Below, in pieces: positions 23,814 through 33,138 of a stretch of DNA of 58,750 nt. The DNA comes from Pseudorhodoferax aquiterrae (GTDB taxonomy: Bacteria > Pseudomonadota > Gammaproteobacteria > Burkholderiales > Burkholderiaceae_C). The stretch's first letter is position 1. Each line of letters begins with the position of its first letter. Location: NCBI RefSeq assembly GCF_014652235.1, contig NZ_BMYK01000032.1, positions 1 through 58,750 of the forward strand, in the 5' to 3' direction. The notes under the pieces are model-generated. The model searched no databases. It had not been told where the DNA came from and saw only the letters and a list, made by a program, of their open reading frames with translations. Made by a program: the position numbers and the translations under genes.

Positions 23814-25919
23814 TCAGTAGCGCAGCTTCAGCGCCAGCACCGCACTGCGCGGGCTGCCGTAGAAGTTCTGCCTGGCAAGGCCGGAGACCTTCTCGTAGTA
23901 GGTCTTGTCGAACAGGTTGTCGACGCTGAGGCCCAGTTCGACGTGGTCGTTGAAGGCGTAGCCCAGCTGCAGGTTGGCCAGCGCGTAGTTGCCGGAGACC
24001 AGGCGCAGGCTGCCGGCCTGGGCGTAGAAGCTGCTGCGCCACGAGATGCCGCCGCCCACGCTGAAGCCGCGCAGCGCGCCTTCGCGGAAGGCGTAGTGGC
24101 TGGACAGGTTGACCACGTGCTTGGGCGTGGCCGGCGCGAAGGCCAGGCCCAGTTGCGTGGTCGGTGCCTTCAGGTACTCGGTCTTGGTGTAGGCGTAGCC
24201 GGCCAGAACATCCCATCCCGGCGCCAGCTGCCCACTGGCCTCCAGCTCCAGGCCCTCGCTGCGGACTTCGCCGCCTGGAATGTAGGCAGTGCTGGCCGTG
24301 GGATCGCTCATTGCGCGGTTCATATCGTCGATGCGGAACAGCGCGGCCTGGGTCTGCAGCCGCTTGTTGAGAAACTCGCCCTTCAGTCCGAGCTCGATCT
24401 GCTTGGCACTGCGCGCGGGCAGCACCTGGCCGGACCTGTCGCGCTGGCTCTGCACGACGAAGCTCTCGGCATAGCTGGTGTAGGCCGTCCATTGCGGCGT
24501 GAGATCGAACAGCGCGGCCAGGTTGGGCGTGAACTGGCGGCCCGGCCTGCTCGGCGGCGTCACGGTGCCGTTGTAGTTCTCGACCTCGACCTCGGCCCAG
24601 CTCCAGCGGCCGCCGGCCAGCAGCCGCAGCCGCTCGGTCACGCCGAACTGCGCCTGGCCGTACAAGGCGGTCTCGGTGCGCTTGGTGTTGCCCGTGAAGC
24701 CCGGCAAGCTGAGTTGCGGGTAGGCCATGTCGATGTAGCCCGGCGCGAAGATGTTGCCCGTCGACGGCGGGCCGTAGACGTAGTTGCCTTCTCCGCTCTC
24801 GCGCTGGTTGTGGTTCAGGCCCAGCAGCAGCCGGTGCGCGCGGCCGGCCAGCGTGAACGGCGTCGCCAGGTACAGGTCGGCGCTGCGGTCCTGGAGTTCG
24901 CCCTTCAGGTCCACCGTCTCGAAGGCGAAGTTGCCGTTGGCGGCCACCGCGCCATTCGCGCGGCCCGAGCGGTAGAAGTTCTCGCGCCGCACGTCGCGCA
25001 GCGCGGCCTTGACCATGCCGCCGTTGTCCAGCCGGTGCTCCAGCTCGGCGAACAGATCGCGCGTGTCCAGGTCCTGCCGGTTGGCGCGCGTTCCGACCAC
25101 GGTGCTGCGCGGCACGTCCAGCAGCTGGCCGGTGGCGTAGGCCGGCAGGCCCTGGTCGACCATGGAGCGCACGCGCTGGCGCGTGGCACCGACCGACAGC
25201 GTGGTCGAGGGCGCGAGGTCCAGCTCCAGCGTGCCGTAGGCCGCGTGCTTGTTGGAGAACAGCAGGTCGACGAAGCTGTCGCGACGGTCCTCCACGACCA
25301 CCACGCGGCCACGCAGCGTACCGGCGGCGTTGAGCGGGCCGGTCAGGTCGGCCTCCACCCGGCGCAGGCCGAAGGATCCGAGTTGCGCGCCTGCGCCGAT
25401 CCGCAGCGTTCCGAGCGCCCGCTTGCGCACGAGGTTGACCGCGCCGCCCGGCTCGCCGGCGCCCTGCAGCAAGCCGGCCGGTCCGCGCAGCACCTCGACC
25501 CGGTCGTACAGCGCCAGGTCCAGCGCGGTCGCGTAGTTGGGGCCTTGCGCGATGGGCAGGCCGTCGAGCAGCACGGCGCCGATGTCGAAACCGCGTGCCT
25601 GGATGGTGTTGTAGTTGCCCGCGCCGTCCAGCCGCGTGATGTTGACGCCCACGGTGGACTTGAGCGCGTCTTCCAGCTTGGTGAAGTTGCGGTCGTCCAG
25701 CTGCTGGCGCGTGATCACGCTGATGGACTGCGGCGTCTCGCGCGGCGACAGGCCGGTCTTGCCGATGTCCAGCGTGCGTGTGACGTACGTGCCTTCGGTG
25801 GTGCTGCCCGAGTCGGTGACGCGCACCTCGGGCAGCGCCTGGGCGGCGGCGTGGCCACAGCAGGCCAGCCAGGCCAGTGCAGCGGTGGCGGCCCATGGGC
25901 CGGCGGTGTCTCGCGACAT
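23814..25919 (-). CDS. TonB-dependent siderophore receptor 3 (FpvA-like)
   Basis: The 701-residue receptor has a signal peptide (ACCGHAAAQA), a plug with ETPQSISVITRQQLDDRNFT and TKLEDALKSTVGVNITRLDG, then LRGPAGLLQGAGEPGGAVNL, and a barrel ending LALKLRY. The DDRNFTKLEDALKSTVGVN stretch is typical of FpvA/FoxA-type receptors. GGAGGGAG precedes the ATG (25919). It is separated by 80 bp from the small membrane gene upstream, the largest gap in this part of the run, so it could have its own promoter; no Fur box is convincing there. Confidence 0.95.
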   Translation of the reverse strand: MSRDTAGPWAATAALAWLACCGHAAAQALPEVRVTDSGSTTEGTYVTRTLDIGKTGLSPRETPQSISVITRQQLDDRNFTKLEDALKSTVGVNITRLDGAGNYNTIQARGFDIGAVLLDGLPIAQGPNYATALDLALYDRVEVLRGPAGLLQGAGEPGGAVNLVRKRALGTLRIGAGAQLGSFGLRRVEADLTGPLNAAGTLRGRVVVVEDRRDSFVDLLFSNKHAAYGTLELDLAPSTTLSVGATRQRVRSMVDQGLPAYATGQLLDVPRSTVVGTRANRQDLDTRDLFAELEHRLDNGGMVKAALRDVRRENFYRSGRANGAVAANGNFAFETVDLKGELQDRSADLYLATPFTLAGRAHRLLLGLNHNQRESGEGNYVYGPPSTGNIFAPGYIDMAYPQLSLPGFTGNTKRTETALYGQAQFGVTERLRLLAGGRWSWAEVEVENYNGTVTPPSRPGRQFTPNLAALFDLTPQWTAYTSYAESFVVQSQRDRSGQVLPARSAKQIELGLKGEFLNKRLQTQAALFRIDDMNRAMSDPTASTAYIPGGEVRSEGLELEASGQLAPGWDVLAGYAYTKTEYLKAPTTQLGLAFAPATPKHVVNLSSHYAFREGALRGFSVGGGISWRSSFYAQAGSLRLVSGNYALANLQLGYAFNDHVELGLSVDNLFDKTYYEKVSGLARQNFYGSPRSAVLALKLRY

Positions 25920-25999
25920 GAAAAGCTCCCTCCAGAAGTCGGTTCGGAGCAAGACACGTGGCGGCGGCTGCGGGCTTGCGTTGGCGATGAATGAAAAAA

Positions 26000-26185
26000 C
26001 TAGGGTCGGCGGTCCTTCGGCGGCCCCCACCAATGCCAGGCGGCCAGCAGCAACGGCAGGCCCAGGCCCGCCCAGGCCCACCAGTCGCCCCAGCCGTCGG
26101 ACAGCAGCGCGGTGACCAGGCCCGTGCCGCTGGCCAACCCGACCACGAGCGGCCAGCCCCAAAGGCGCCAGAACGCGCGGCGCAT
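26000..26185 (-). CDS. Small membrane protein after PepSY gene
   Basis: The 61-residue protein has two hydrophobic segments (about 8-28 and 35-52) separated by a DGWGDWW loop and ends with basic residues. No family recognised. Its ATG overlaps the PepSY stop (TGATG at 26183-26187), so the two are coupled. A similar small hydrophobic reading frame follows the other PepSY gene at 58650, which suggests a conserved accessory of the PepSY protein. Confidence 0.7.
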   Translation of the reverse strand: MRRAFWRLWGWPLVVGLASGTGLVTALLSDGWGDWWAWAGLGLPLLLAAWHWWGPPKDRRP

Positions 26186-27318
26186 CAGGCGCGGGCCCTG
26201 GCGGCGGCCGTGCCGGCCTGGCGCGCCGGCGCGCGCTTGCGCCACCACAGCACGAGACCGGTCACGAGCACGACGATGGTCGCGACATCCAGCAGCGCCC
26301 ACAGGATCTGCATGGGCAGGCCGCCGTAGTCGCCGAAGTGCAGCGGCTGCGAGACCAGCAGCGTCTTGAGGTACCAGGGCAGCTCGCGGCTGTCGGTCAC
26401 CTGGCTCGTCGCGGCATCGACCAGCACGGGCTTGAGCAGCTTGGCCGTGACGTGCTCGCCGCCGCGCAGGAACACGCCGTAGTGGTGCGGGCTTGCGAAG
26501 CTGGTGCCTGGAAAGGCCACGAAGGCCACCTTCATGCCGCGCTCGTGCGCGAGCGCCGCGGCCACCGCGCCCTGCAGCGACCCGGGCGAAGCCAGCGGCG
26601 GCTTGTCCTTGTACGGCGCGAGCATGGCCGCGACTTCGGTGGACTGGTAGTACTTGACCAGCAGGTCGGCCCAGGCGTTGATGACGCCCGTGGCGCCGAC
26701 CACCGTGAACCAGACCAGCGTGACGATGCCCACGAGGTTGTGCAGGTCCAGCCACTTGGCGCGCGCGCTGCGTTCGCGGCGGATCTCGCCGAAACGCAGC
26801 TTGCGCATGAAGGGCGCGTACAGCACCGCGCCCGAGACCAGCGAGGCCAGCAGCAGCACGCCCATGAGCCCGAGGAACAGCATGCCGGGCAGGCCCATGA
26901 ACAGGTCGATGTGCAGCGAACGCATGATGTACATGAAGCCGCTGTCGAGCGCGGGCTCGCCCAGCGGCTGGCCCGTGCGCGCGTCGACGGCCACCTGCTT
27001 GAAGCCGGCCTTGGCGTCGGGCGTGGGCGCCAGCGTCACGTACCAGACGCGGTCGTCGTCCTCCTCCTGCGAGGCGAACATGCCCTGCAGCGTGGGATGG
27101 CGCGCGATGGCCGTGCGCAGCACGGCGTCCAGGTCGGCACGCGGCGTGTCGGACGGCATCTCGGCCGCTTCGATCTCGGTGCCCAGCAGGTGGCCGATCT
27201 CGTGGTGGAAGATCAGCGGCAGGCCGGTGATGCACAGCAGCAGCATGAACACCGTGCAGACCAGGCTGGACCACTTGTGGGTCCAGGTCCAGGTGCGGAT
27301 GGCGCGGGTGCTGAGCAT
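26185..27318 (-). CDS. PepSY-associated transmembrane protein (siderophore-reductase-like)
   Basis: The 377-residue inner-membrane protein has about four membrane helices and the pattern TWTHKWSSLVCTVFMLLLCI, FHHEIGHLL, SLHIDLFMGLPGMLFLGLMG and LHFGDYGGLPMQILWALLDV, typical of PepSY_TM proteins. The His-rich helices (HKW near the start, SLHIDLFMG, LDLHN, PLHFGDYG) could bind heme. Proteins of this type act as ferrisiderophore reductases, e.g. FoxB, after TonB-dependent import. It sits directly after receptor 4 (12-bp gap). Confidence 0.88.
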   Translation of the reverse strand: MLSTRAIRTWTWTHKWSSLVCTVFMLLLCITGLPLIFHHEIGHLLGTEIEAAEMPSDTPRADLDAVLRTAIARHPTLQGMFASQEEDDDRVWYVTLAPTPDAKAGFKQVAVDARTGQPLGEPALDSGFMYIMRSLHIDLFMGLPGMLFLGLMGVLLLASLVSGAVLYAPFMRKLRFGEIRRERSARAKWLDLHNLVGIVTLVWFTVVGATGVINAWADLLVKYYQSTEVAAMLAPYKDKPPLASPGSLQGAVAAALAHERGMKVAFVAFPGTSFASPHHYGVFLRGGEHVTAKLLKPVLVDAATSQVTDSRELPWYLKTLLVSQPLHFGDYGGLPMQILWALLDVATIVVLVTGLVLWWRKRAPARQAGTAAARARA

Positions 27319-27330
27319 GGTCGGCGCCGA

Positions 27331-29553
27331 TCAGAAGTCGACCGAGGCGCTCAGCACGAAGCTGCGCGGACCACCGACCACGAGATAGCCGGAGTCGGTC
27401 AAGGAGCCTGACGAGCGACCGACCGATGCCCAATACTTCCGGTCGAACAGATTGTCCACACGTGCGCGCAGCGTGACGGCACGCCCCTGCAGTTCGAACA
27501 GGTAGCGGACACCGACGTCGAGCCGGGTCCAGCCCGGCACGCGCAGCGTGTTGGCCATGTCGGCGTAGCTGGCGCCGGTGTAGACCAGGCGTCCGTCCAG
27601 CGCCAGGCCGGTCACGCCGGCGACGGCCCATTCGGCACCGAAGCTGGCCTGCGTGCGCGGCACGCCGATCACACGCTTGCCCTCGGTCGTGGCCGAGCCG
27701 GTGGACGTCTGCTTCGCATCCAGCCAGGTCAGGCCACCCAGGATCTTCAGGCCCCGCATGGCTTCGCCGTGGGCCGACAGCTCGACGCCACGGTGTTCGT
27801 CCTCGCCCGAGGCCCGGTAGACCTGGTCGGTGCCGGTGACGGCTCGCGGCTTGCTCGTCGTGAACAGTGCCACGCCGCCGCCGATGCGGCCGCCGTCGAA
27901 CTTCAGGCCGATCTCCTTCTGCTTGGAGACATAGGCCGGCAGCACGGTGCCGACGTTGACGATGGCCGCGCCGTTGGCCGTGGCCGGTGCCGTCTGGCCC
28001 GTCGTCAGCGACTCGATGTAGTTACCGTAGACCGACAGCTGCGGTGCGGCTTTGAACACGATGCCCAGTGCCGGCGAGTTGCGCGACTGGTCTGCACGCC
28101 CGGTCACCACACCGGTTCCGCCGTAGGCATAGGTGATGGTTTCCAGCTTCTGGTGCCGCAAGCCCAGCGTGAGCAGCAGCTTGTCGTCCAGCATCGACAG
28201 TGTGTCGCCGATCGCGAAGCTGGTCAGCTTGACCTCGCCCTGCAGCTGGGGCGAGGCCACGGTGCCGCCGCGGCTCGCCGTGGCGCTGAAGGCCGGCAGC
28301 TCATACGCCACCGGGTTGTACAAGCCGGTCGCCCGGGTGTTGCGGGAATCGAATGCGTAGGCGTTGTCCTTCTCCAGCGCGAAGTGTGAGGCCGACACCA
28401 CCCACTCGTGCCCCACGGCGCCGGTCTTGAGCTTGCCGCGCACGCCCAGCTCGCCCGTGTCCACGCGGTCCTGGCGGCCGTTGTCGAAACGGTAGACCGT
28501 GCCGGCGCCCGTGCTGGCGTTGGTGACGGTCAGGTTGGCGAGCGAGTTGCTCTCCTTGCTGCGGCGCAGGCCGTACGCGCCCCAGGCCGTGATGCTGTCG
28601 CCGAGGTCGACTTCGCCGCGCAGCGTGCCGAAGAGGTCGCGCTCGTTGGAGAACGACCAGGGCTGGGCAAAGTTGCGGTGACCGTCCGGCGCCGAAGGCA
28701 CGACCGTGACACCGCTCAAGGTCACGTTGGGCCGGGTCTGCTGCAGCTTGTTGTCCTGCCAGCCGATGTCGCCGGACAGGCGCACGTTGCGGCTGCGCCA
28801 GTCCACCCCAAGGGCCGCCAGGCTCAGTTGCGCATCCTCGCCATCGACCGCGGTGCCGCCATCGCGCCGGGCCGCGTTGAAGCGCACGCCCGTGGCATTG
28901 TCCGGGCCAAAGCGGCGCGCCAGATCGACCGCGCCCTGCGCCTGGCCGCCGCTGCCTACACCCAGCGTGACGCGCGACAGCGGCTCGTTGGGCGCGCGCT
29001 TGGGCAGCAGGTTGATCGCACCGCCGACACCGCCACCGCCCGGGTTGGCGCCGATCAGGAAGGCCGAGGCACCGCGCAGCACCTCCACGCGCTCGAACAG
29101 TTCGGTCGCGATGTACTGGCGTGGCAGCAGGCTGTACAGGCCGTTGTAGGCCGTGTCGTCCGAAGCCAGGAGGAAGCCGCGGATGAAGTAGGCCTCCTGG
29201 AAGTTGCCGAAGCCGCGCGTCACGCGCACGGAGGGATCGTTCTGCAGCACCTCGCCCACGCTCCTGGCCTGGCGGTCCTGGATCAGCTCGTTGGTGTAGG
29301 CCGTGATCGAGAACGGCGTCTCCATGTTGTCGCGCGTGCCCAGGATGCCGGCACGCCCGCCCCGCGCCACCTGGCCGCCCGCGAAGGCCGGCGACAGGCC
29401 TTCGGCCGAGGCATCGGCACTGGCGTTGACCGTGACGACGCCGAGCGACTTGCCGCTGTCGGCCGCCTGGGCCCACACCACTTGCGACAGGCACAGGGCC
29501 AGCGGCGTGAGCGCGGCGCAGCGCAGGACGGAGGAAAGCGGGAAAGAACGCAT
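27331..29553 (-). CDS. TonB-dependent receptor 4
   Basis: The 740-residue receptor starts MRSFPLSSVLRCAALTPLAL with a signal peptide ending VWAQA. The plug carries ETPFSITAYTNELIQDRQAR, then LQNDPSVRVTRGFGNFQEAY and LRGASAFLIGANPGGGGVGG, with an expanded Gly run. The barrel ends in Phe (LSASVDF). It lacks the C-terminal cysteine pair of receptors 1, 2 and 5. A start at 29592 is open, but 29553 gives a complete signal peptide. It is directly followed by the PepSY gene. Confidence 0.94.
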   Translation of the reverse strand: MRSFPLSSVLRCAALTPLALCLSQVVWAQAADSGKSLGVVTVNASADASAEGLSPAFAGGQVARGGRAGILGTRDNMETPFSITAYTNELIQDRQARSVGEVLQNDPSVRVTRGFGNFQEAYFIRGFLLASDDTAYNGLYSLLPRQYIATELFERVEVLRGASAFLIGANPGGGGVGGAINLLPKRAPNEPLSRVTLGVGSGGQAQGAVDLARRFGPDNATGVRFNAARRDGGTAVDGEDAQLSLAALGVDWRSRNVRLSGDIGWQDNKLQQTRPNVTLSGVTVVPSAPDGHRNFAQPWSFSNERDLFGTLRGEVDLGDSITAWGAYGLRRSKESNSLANLTVTNASTGAGTVYRFDNGRQDRVDTGELGVRGKLKTGAVGHEWVVSASHFALEKDNAYAFDSRNTRATGLYNPVAYELPAFSATASRGGTVASPQLQGEVKLTSFAIGDTLSMLDDKLLLTLGLRHQKLETITYAYGGTGVVTGRADQSRNSPALGIVFKAAPQLSVYGNYIESLTTGQTAPATANGAAIVNVGTVLPAYVSKQKEIGLKFDGGRIGGGVALFTTSKPRAVTGTDQVYRASGEDEHRGVELSAHGEAMRGLKILGGLTWLDAKQTSTGSATTEGKRVIGVPRTQASFGAEWAVAGVTGLALDGRLVYTGASYADMANTLRVPGWTRLDVGVRYLFELQGRAVTLRARVDNLFDRKYWASVGRSSGSLTDSGYLVVGGPRSFVLSASVDF

Positions 29554-29640
29554 GACGCAGAAATCGGAAGCGGAGAGTTTCAGGATCGGCACTGGCCTGG
29601 ACCGCGACGCAGCGCAGACCAGCAGGTTCGCGGCCAGAGG

Positions 29641-31692
29641 TCAGCGGCGGTACTGCAGCTGCAGGTCCACCGTGCGGGCGCCACCGTAGTAGCAATAGAA
29701 GTCGCAGGCGCTGACATAGGTCTTGTCCGTCAGGTTGCGCACATTCAGCTGCAGCGCCCACTGGCGGTCGATGTCGTAGCGCGCCATCAGGTCGAGCAGC
29801 GTGAAGGCGGCGATCTTGCGGCCCGCGTAGTAGGTTTCGTCGACCGTGGAGCCGTTGTAGCGCGCACCCACGGCCACTGTGAGGGCGCTGTCCGCCACGG
29901 GCAGGCTGAAGCGCTGGCTGATCCACAGGCTGGCCTGGTTGCGCGGAATCAGCGGAGTGCGCACGCTCTGCGTGACGCTCACGTCCTGCTTGGAGTCGTT
30001 GTGCGTGTAGGAGGCCTTGATGGCCGTGTCGCGCGCGAGCTTGAAGTCGCCCTGCCACTCGATGCCGTGGTTGGTGCGCTTGCCGATCTGGCGCTGCACG
30101 TTGGAGGCATCGGCCGCCAGCGCGTTCTTCTCTTCGAGCTCGAAGTAGGCCAGCGTCATCGTGCCGCCGTTGAGCCAGGACGGCTCCAGCTTCAGGCCGA
30201 CCTCGGCCTGCCGGCCTTCGTAGGGCTTGTAGGGGTTGCTCTCGGCGTTCAGGCCCAGCACCGGCTTGAACGACTCCGAGTAGCTGAGGTAGGGCGCGAT
30301 GCCCAGCGAGGTGATGTACATCGCACCCGCGTTGATGCTGTTGTGGCTCACGTCGTAGCCACCCTCCATGCTGCTCTTGGCCCGGTCATGCCGGATGCCG
30401 GCGTTGAAGTTCCAGTTGCTGCCCACTTGCAGCTGCGTGGACGCGTAGGCACCGAACTGGCGCAGCGGCTGCTCGTAGGGCGTGGCGCTCAGGCTGATCG
30501 GCGCACCGTAGACCGGGTTGAACATGTCGATGTTGGGCACCGGACCGAAGCCGTTGTTCCGGCCTTCGGTGTCGGACTTCAGGTAGTCCAGGCCGACGAC
30601 CGGCGTGAACTTGAGGTCGCCCCAGCGCACCGTGCCGCTCACGCGGTTGTCCAGGTAGTGGTTGCGGGTGTTGCCCTGGGTGAACGAGTAGCCGCGCAGC
30701 GCCTGCCGATCGTTGTCGGACGACCAGGCGAACACGTTCTGCTGGTCGAGGTTGAGGCGCGTGTACTTGTAGTTCTGCGTGAACGCCCAGTCGTCGGACA
30801 GTTCATGGCGCAGCAGCCAGCCGGCCGTCACCTGGCTGCGCTTCAAGTGGTCGAAGTCGGGCTCGCCCAGGTTGGTGCGGCGGTCGATGCGGCCGTAAGG
30901 CGTGTCGATCAGGCTGCCGTAGCCGGGCATGAAGCCGTTGGTGGGCGTGCCGCTCTCGCGCTGCAGGCTGGCGAGCAGCGTCAGCGTGGTGCGCTTGCTG
31001 AACTCCGCGGTGAGGCTGGGCGCGAAGTAGTAGCTGTCCATGTCCGTGCCGCGCTGCATGCCGTCTTCCTTGCGCGCCTGCGCGACGAGGCGGTAGTAAA
31101 CGGAGCCGTCGGCGTTGGCGACGCCGTTGAAGTCCACGCCAAGGCCCAGCTTGCCGCGGTTGCCCAGCTCGGTGTTGATGGCCAGGGCCTCCACCTTCTT
31201 GGGCCGTTTGCTCACGAGATTGACAACGCCGCCACTGCTGGCCGCGCCGAACACCATCGAGTTGGCGCCCTTGACCACCTCCACGCTCTCCAAGCCGAAG
31301 ATCTCGGGCTTGGCGACGAAAAAGCCGTTGGGCGTGGTGGGCGCGCCATCGACCGAAACCGAGGCCTCGAAACCGCGGATCCTGAACCACTCGACCTTGT
31401 TGTCCGCGCCGAAGGGCTCGCCCACGACGCCGGCCTGGTACTGCAGCGCCTGGTCGAGCTTGCGGCTGCCCATGGCGTCGATGTCCTCGCGCGAAACCAC
31501 GGCGCTGGAGTTCGGAGCGTAGAAGTCCAGGCTCTGCAGCTGGTCCACCGAGCCGATCACGTTGACGGTGGACAGCGACTTCTCGCCGCCGGCAGGCGCG
31601 GCCTGCGCCCACACCAGCTGCGACAGGCACAGGGCCAGGGGCGTCAACGCGCAGCCGGCAAGGGCGCGCAGGGAAGAGGAAGGGACAGGCAT
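29641..31692 (-). CDS. TonB-dependent siderophore receptor 5
   Basis: The 683-residue receptor starts MPVPSSSLRALAGCALTPLA and has a signal peptide ending VWAQA, nearly identical at LTPLALCLSQ to receptor 4. The plug has SSAVVSREDIDAMGSRKLDQ and VVKGANSMVFGAASSGGVVN; the barrel ends in Arg (LQYRR). Two cysteines near the end (VSACDFYCYYGGARTVDL) match the hydroxamate-receptor cysteine pair. GTGAG lies 8 bp before the ATG. It is the most upstream gene of the seven-gene run, with a palindrome (31807-31836) in front of it. Confidence 0.95.
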   Translation of the reverse strand: MPVPSSSLRALAGCALTPLALCLSQLVWAQAAPAGGEKSLSTVNVIGSVDQLQSLDFYAPNSSAVVSREDIDAMGSRKLDQALQYQAGVVGEPFGADNKVEWFRIRGFEASVSVDGAPTTPNGFFVAKPEIFGLESVEVVKGANSMVFGAASSGGVVNLVSKRPKKVEALAINTELGNRGKLGLGVDFNGVANADGSVYYRLVAQARKEDGMQRGTDMDSYYFAPSLTAEFSKRTTLTLLASLQRESGTPTNGFMPGYGSLIDTPYGRIDRRTNLGEPDFDHLKRSQVTAGWLLRHELSDDWAFTQNYKYTRLNLDQQNVFAWSSDNDRQALRGYSFTQGNTRNHYLDNRVSGTVRWGDLKFTPVVGLDYLKSDTEGRNNGFGPVPNIDMFNPVYGAPISLSATPYEQPLRQFGAYASTQLQVGSNWNFNAGIRHDRAKSSMEGGYDVSHNSINAGAMYITSLGIAPYLSYSESFKPVLGLNAESNPYKPYEGRQAEVGLKLEPSWLNGGTMTLAYFELEEKNALAADASNVQRQIGKRTNHGIEWQGDFKLARDTAIKASYTHNDSKQDVSVTQSVRTPLIPRNQASLWISQRFSLPVADSALTVAVGARYNGSTVDETYYAGRKIAAFTLLDLMARYDIDRQWALQLNVRNLTDKTYVSACDFYCYYGGARTVDLQLQYRR

Positions 31693-31806
31693 GGCGAGCT
31701 CACCCAAGGAGGGGTTTGGTGGGCTGGCTCGGCACATGGCGTCATGCGGACGCATGCCTGGCTGGCGAAGGACGGCGAGTTTACGCTGCGCCCTGCCAGG
31801 AATGGA

Positions 31807-31836
31807 CCGAATCGTTGCGCATCCACAACGATCCGG
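31807..31836. promoter_or_regulatory. Inverted repeat upstream of TonB receptor operon
   Basis: ATCGTTG and CAACGAT (31811-31817 and 31826-31832) form perfect 7-bp arms around an 8-bp spacer, extendable to 11-bp arms with one mismatch (CCGAATCGTTG / CAACGATCCGG). It lies between the usp stop and the receptor-5 ATG, 114-144 bp upstream of the latter. Operator, or weak terminator of usp without a T-run. Confidence 0.5.
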
Positions 31837-31854
31837 TGGATGGCGGGAACCGTT

Positions 31855-32274
31855 TCAGCGCAGCAGCAGCACCGGCACCTTGCACTGGCTGACCACCTTG
31901 GTGGCCACCGAGCCCATGATCAGGTTGCCAAGCGCGCCATGGCCGTGGCTGCCCAGGGCCAGCAGGTCGTAGCCGCCCTTCTCGGCGGCCTGCGCGATCT
32001 CGTGCGCGGGGTGGCCCATCTTGAACTCGAACTGGGCGCCGACGCCCTTTTGCGCGAAGAAGGTGCGCACGGGCTCGAGCACCTTGTCGGCCTCTTCCTG
32101 GTAGTAGCCCTTGACCACGTCGGAGCTCACGTAGGAGGCGGCGCGCTTGGGCAGTTCCGGCACCACCGTCAACACGGTGTAGGTGTTGCCGGCAGCGAAC
32201 AGCTGGTGCTGGGCGAGATAGGCGAGCATGCGCTGGGTCTGCTCGCTGCCGTCGACGGCGATCAGGATCTTCAT
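31855..32274 (-). CDS. Universal stress protein (UspA-type)
   Basis: The 139-residue protein has the UspA fold: MKILIAVDGSEQTQRMLAYL, VLTVVPELPKRA, then HPAHEIAQAAEKGGYDLLAL and GSHGHGALGNLIMGSVATKV. The G-x2-G-x9-GS pattern in the last block is the ATP-binding motif. USPs are cytosolic dimers induced by stress. It is transcribed in the same direction as the TonB run but is separated by 162 bp and a palindrome. Confidence 0.93.
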   Translation of the reverse strand: MKILIAVDGSEQTQRMLAYLAQHQLFAAGNTYTVLTVVPELPKRAASYVSSDVVKGYYQEEADKVLEPVRTFFAQKGVGAQFEFKMGHPAHEIAQAAEKGGYDLLALGSHGHGALGNLIMGSVATKVVSQCKVPVLLLR

Positions 32275-32392
32275 GGGTCGATCTCCTGGTGGTTTTGATG
32301 AATCCAGTATCTGCCCAAGCCCCGGCGCTGGCCTTGATCTCCCTCAAGCCAGCAGGCAAAAGCGCGGGCGCCGTCGGCACAATGCCGCTGCC

Positions 32393-32965
32393 ATGAACAC
32401 CTCCACCGCCCTGCCCCGCTGCACCTGGTGCGGCACCGACGCGCTGTACCAGCACTACCACGACACCGAATGGGGCGTGCCCCAGCGCGACCCGCGCATG
32501 CTCTGGGAGATGCTGATGCTCGAGGGCTTCCAGGCCGGGCTGTCGTGGATCACCATCCTGCGCAAGCGCGAGGGCTTCCGCCGCGCGTTCGACGGCTTCG
32601 ATCCCGTCCGGGTCGCCCGCTACGACGAGGCGAAGATCCAGGCCCTGGTGGCCGACCCCGGCATCGTGCGCGCACGCGCCAAGATCGTGGCCACGATCGC
32701 GGGCGCGCAGATCTACAACCGCATGGCGGCCGCCGGCGAGGACTTCGCGGACTACTGCTGGGCCTTCACCGACGGCCAGGTGCTGCACGGCGACGGCGTG
32801 CACTTCGCCACCTCCACGGAACTGTCCGAGCGCATCTCCAAGGACCTCAAGGCGCGCGGCTTCAAGTTCGTCGGCCCGACCATCGTCTACGCCTGGATGC
32901 AGGCGATCGGCATGGTCAACGACCACGCCGTGCACTGCTTCCGGCGCGCGCAGCTGGCGCGCTGA
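32393..32965 (+). CDS. tag: DNA-3-methyladenine glycosylase I
   Basis: The 190-residue protein carries the Tag signature: RCTWCG (Cys10), HYHDTEWGVPQRDPRMLWEM (His23), EGFQAGLSWITILRKREGFR, and NDHAVHCFRR with His178 and Cys182. The four Cys/His ligands bind the structural zinc in E. coli Tag. It removes 3-methyladenine from alkylated DNA in the cytosol. Its divergent neighbour is usp. A weak -10 CACAAT lies 9 bp before the ATG; no Shine-Dalgarno is visible. Confidence 0.95.
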   Translation: MNTSTALPRCTWCGTDALYQHYHDTEWGVPQRDPRMLWEMLMLEGFQAGLSWITILRKREGFRRAFDGFDPVRVARYDEAKIQALVADPGIVRARAKIVATIAGAQIYNRMAAAGEDFADYCWAFTDGQVLHGDGVHFATSTELSERISKDLKARGFKFVGPTIVYAWMQAIGMVNDHAVHCFRRAQLAR

Positions 32966-33138
32966 GCGCGGCCGCGCGTGTCAGCGCATCGGCCTTGGCG
33001 TGGAACACGCCGAAGTGCCCGGCTCCGCCCCGTAGGCCAGGGCTTCGGCACGCCGCTGGCCTGCGTGCGCGCCATCGACCTACAACCGAAAAAAGGCGGG
33101 GCATCTACTGTGCATGCATACAGACACAAGGCGCAGCA

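Noticed and set aside
25920-25999. Fur box before receptor 3
   Set aside because: The gap has AT-rich bits (GATGAATGAAAAAACTAG) but no match to the Fur core beyond chance.
28408-32298. A long open frame on the plus strand opposite the TonB receptor genes
   Set aside because: It is a mirror of the codon bias of the receptors: the true frames there have signal peptides, plug and barrel motifs and intact ribosome sites. Similar long antisense frames occur at 14139-15989 and 21502-23820.
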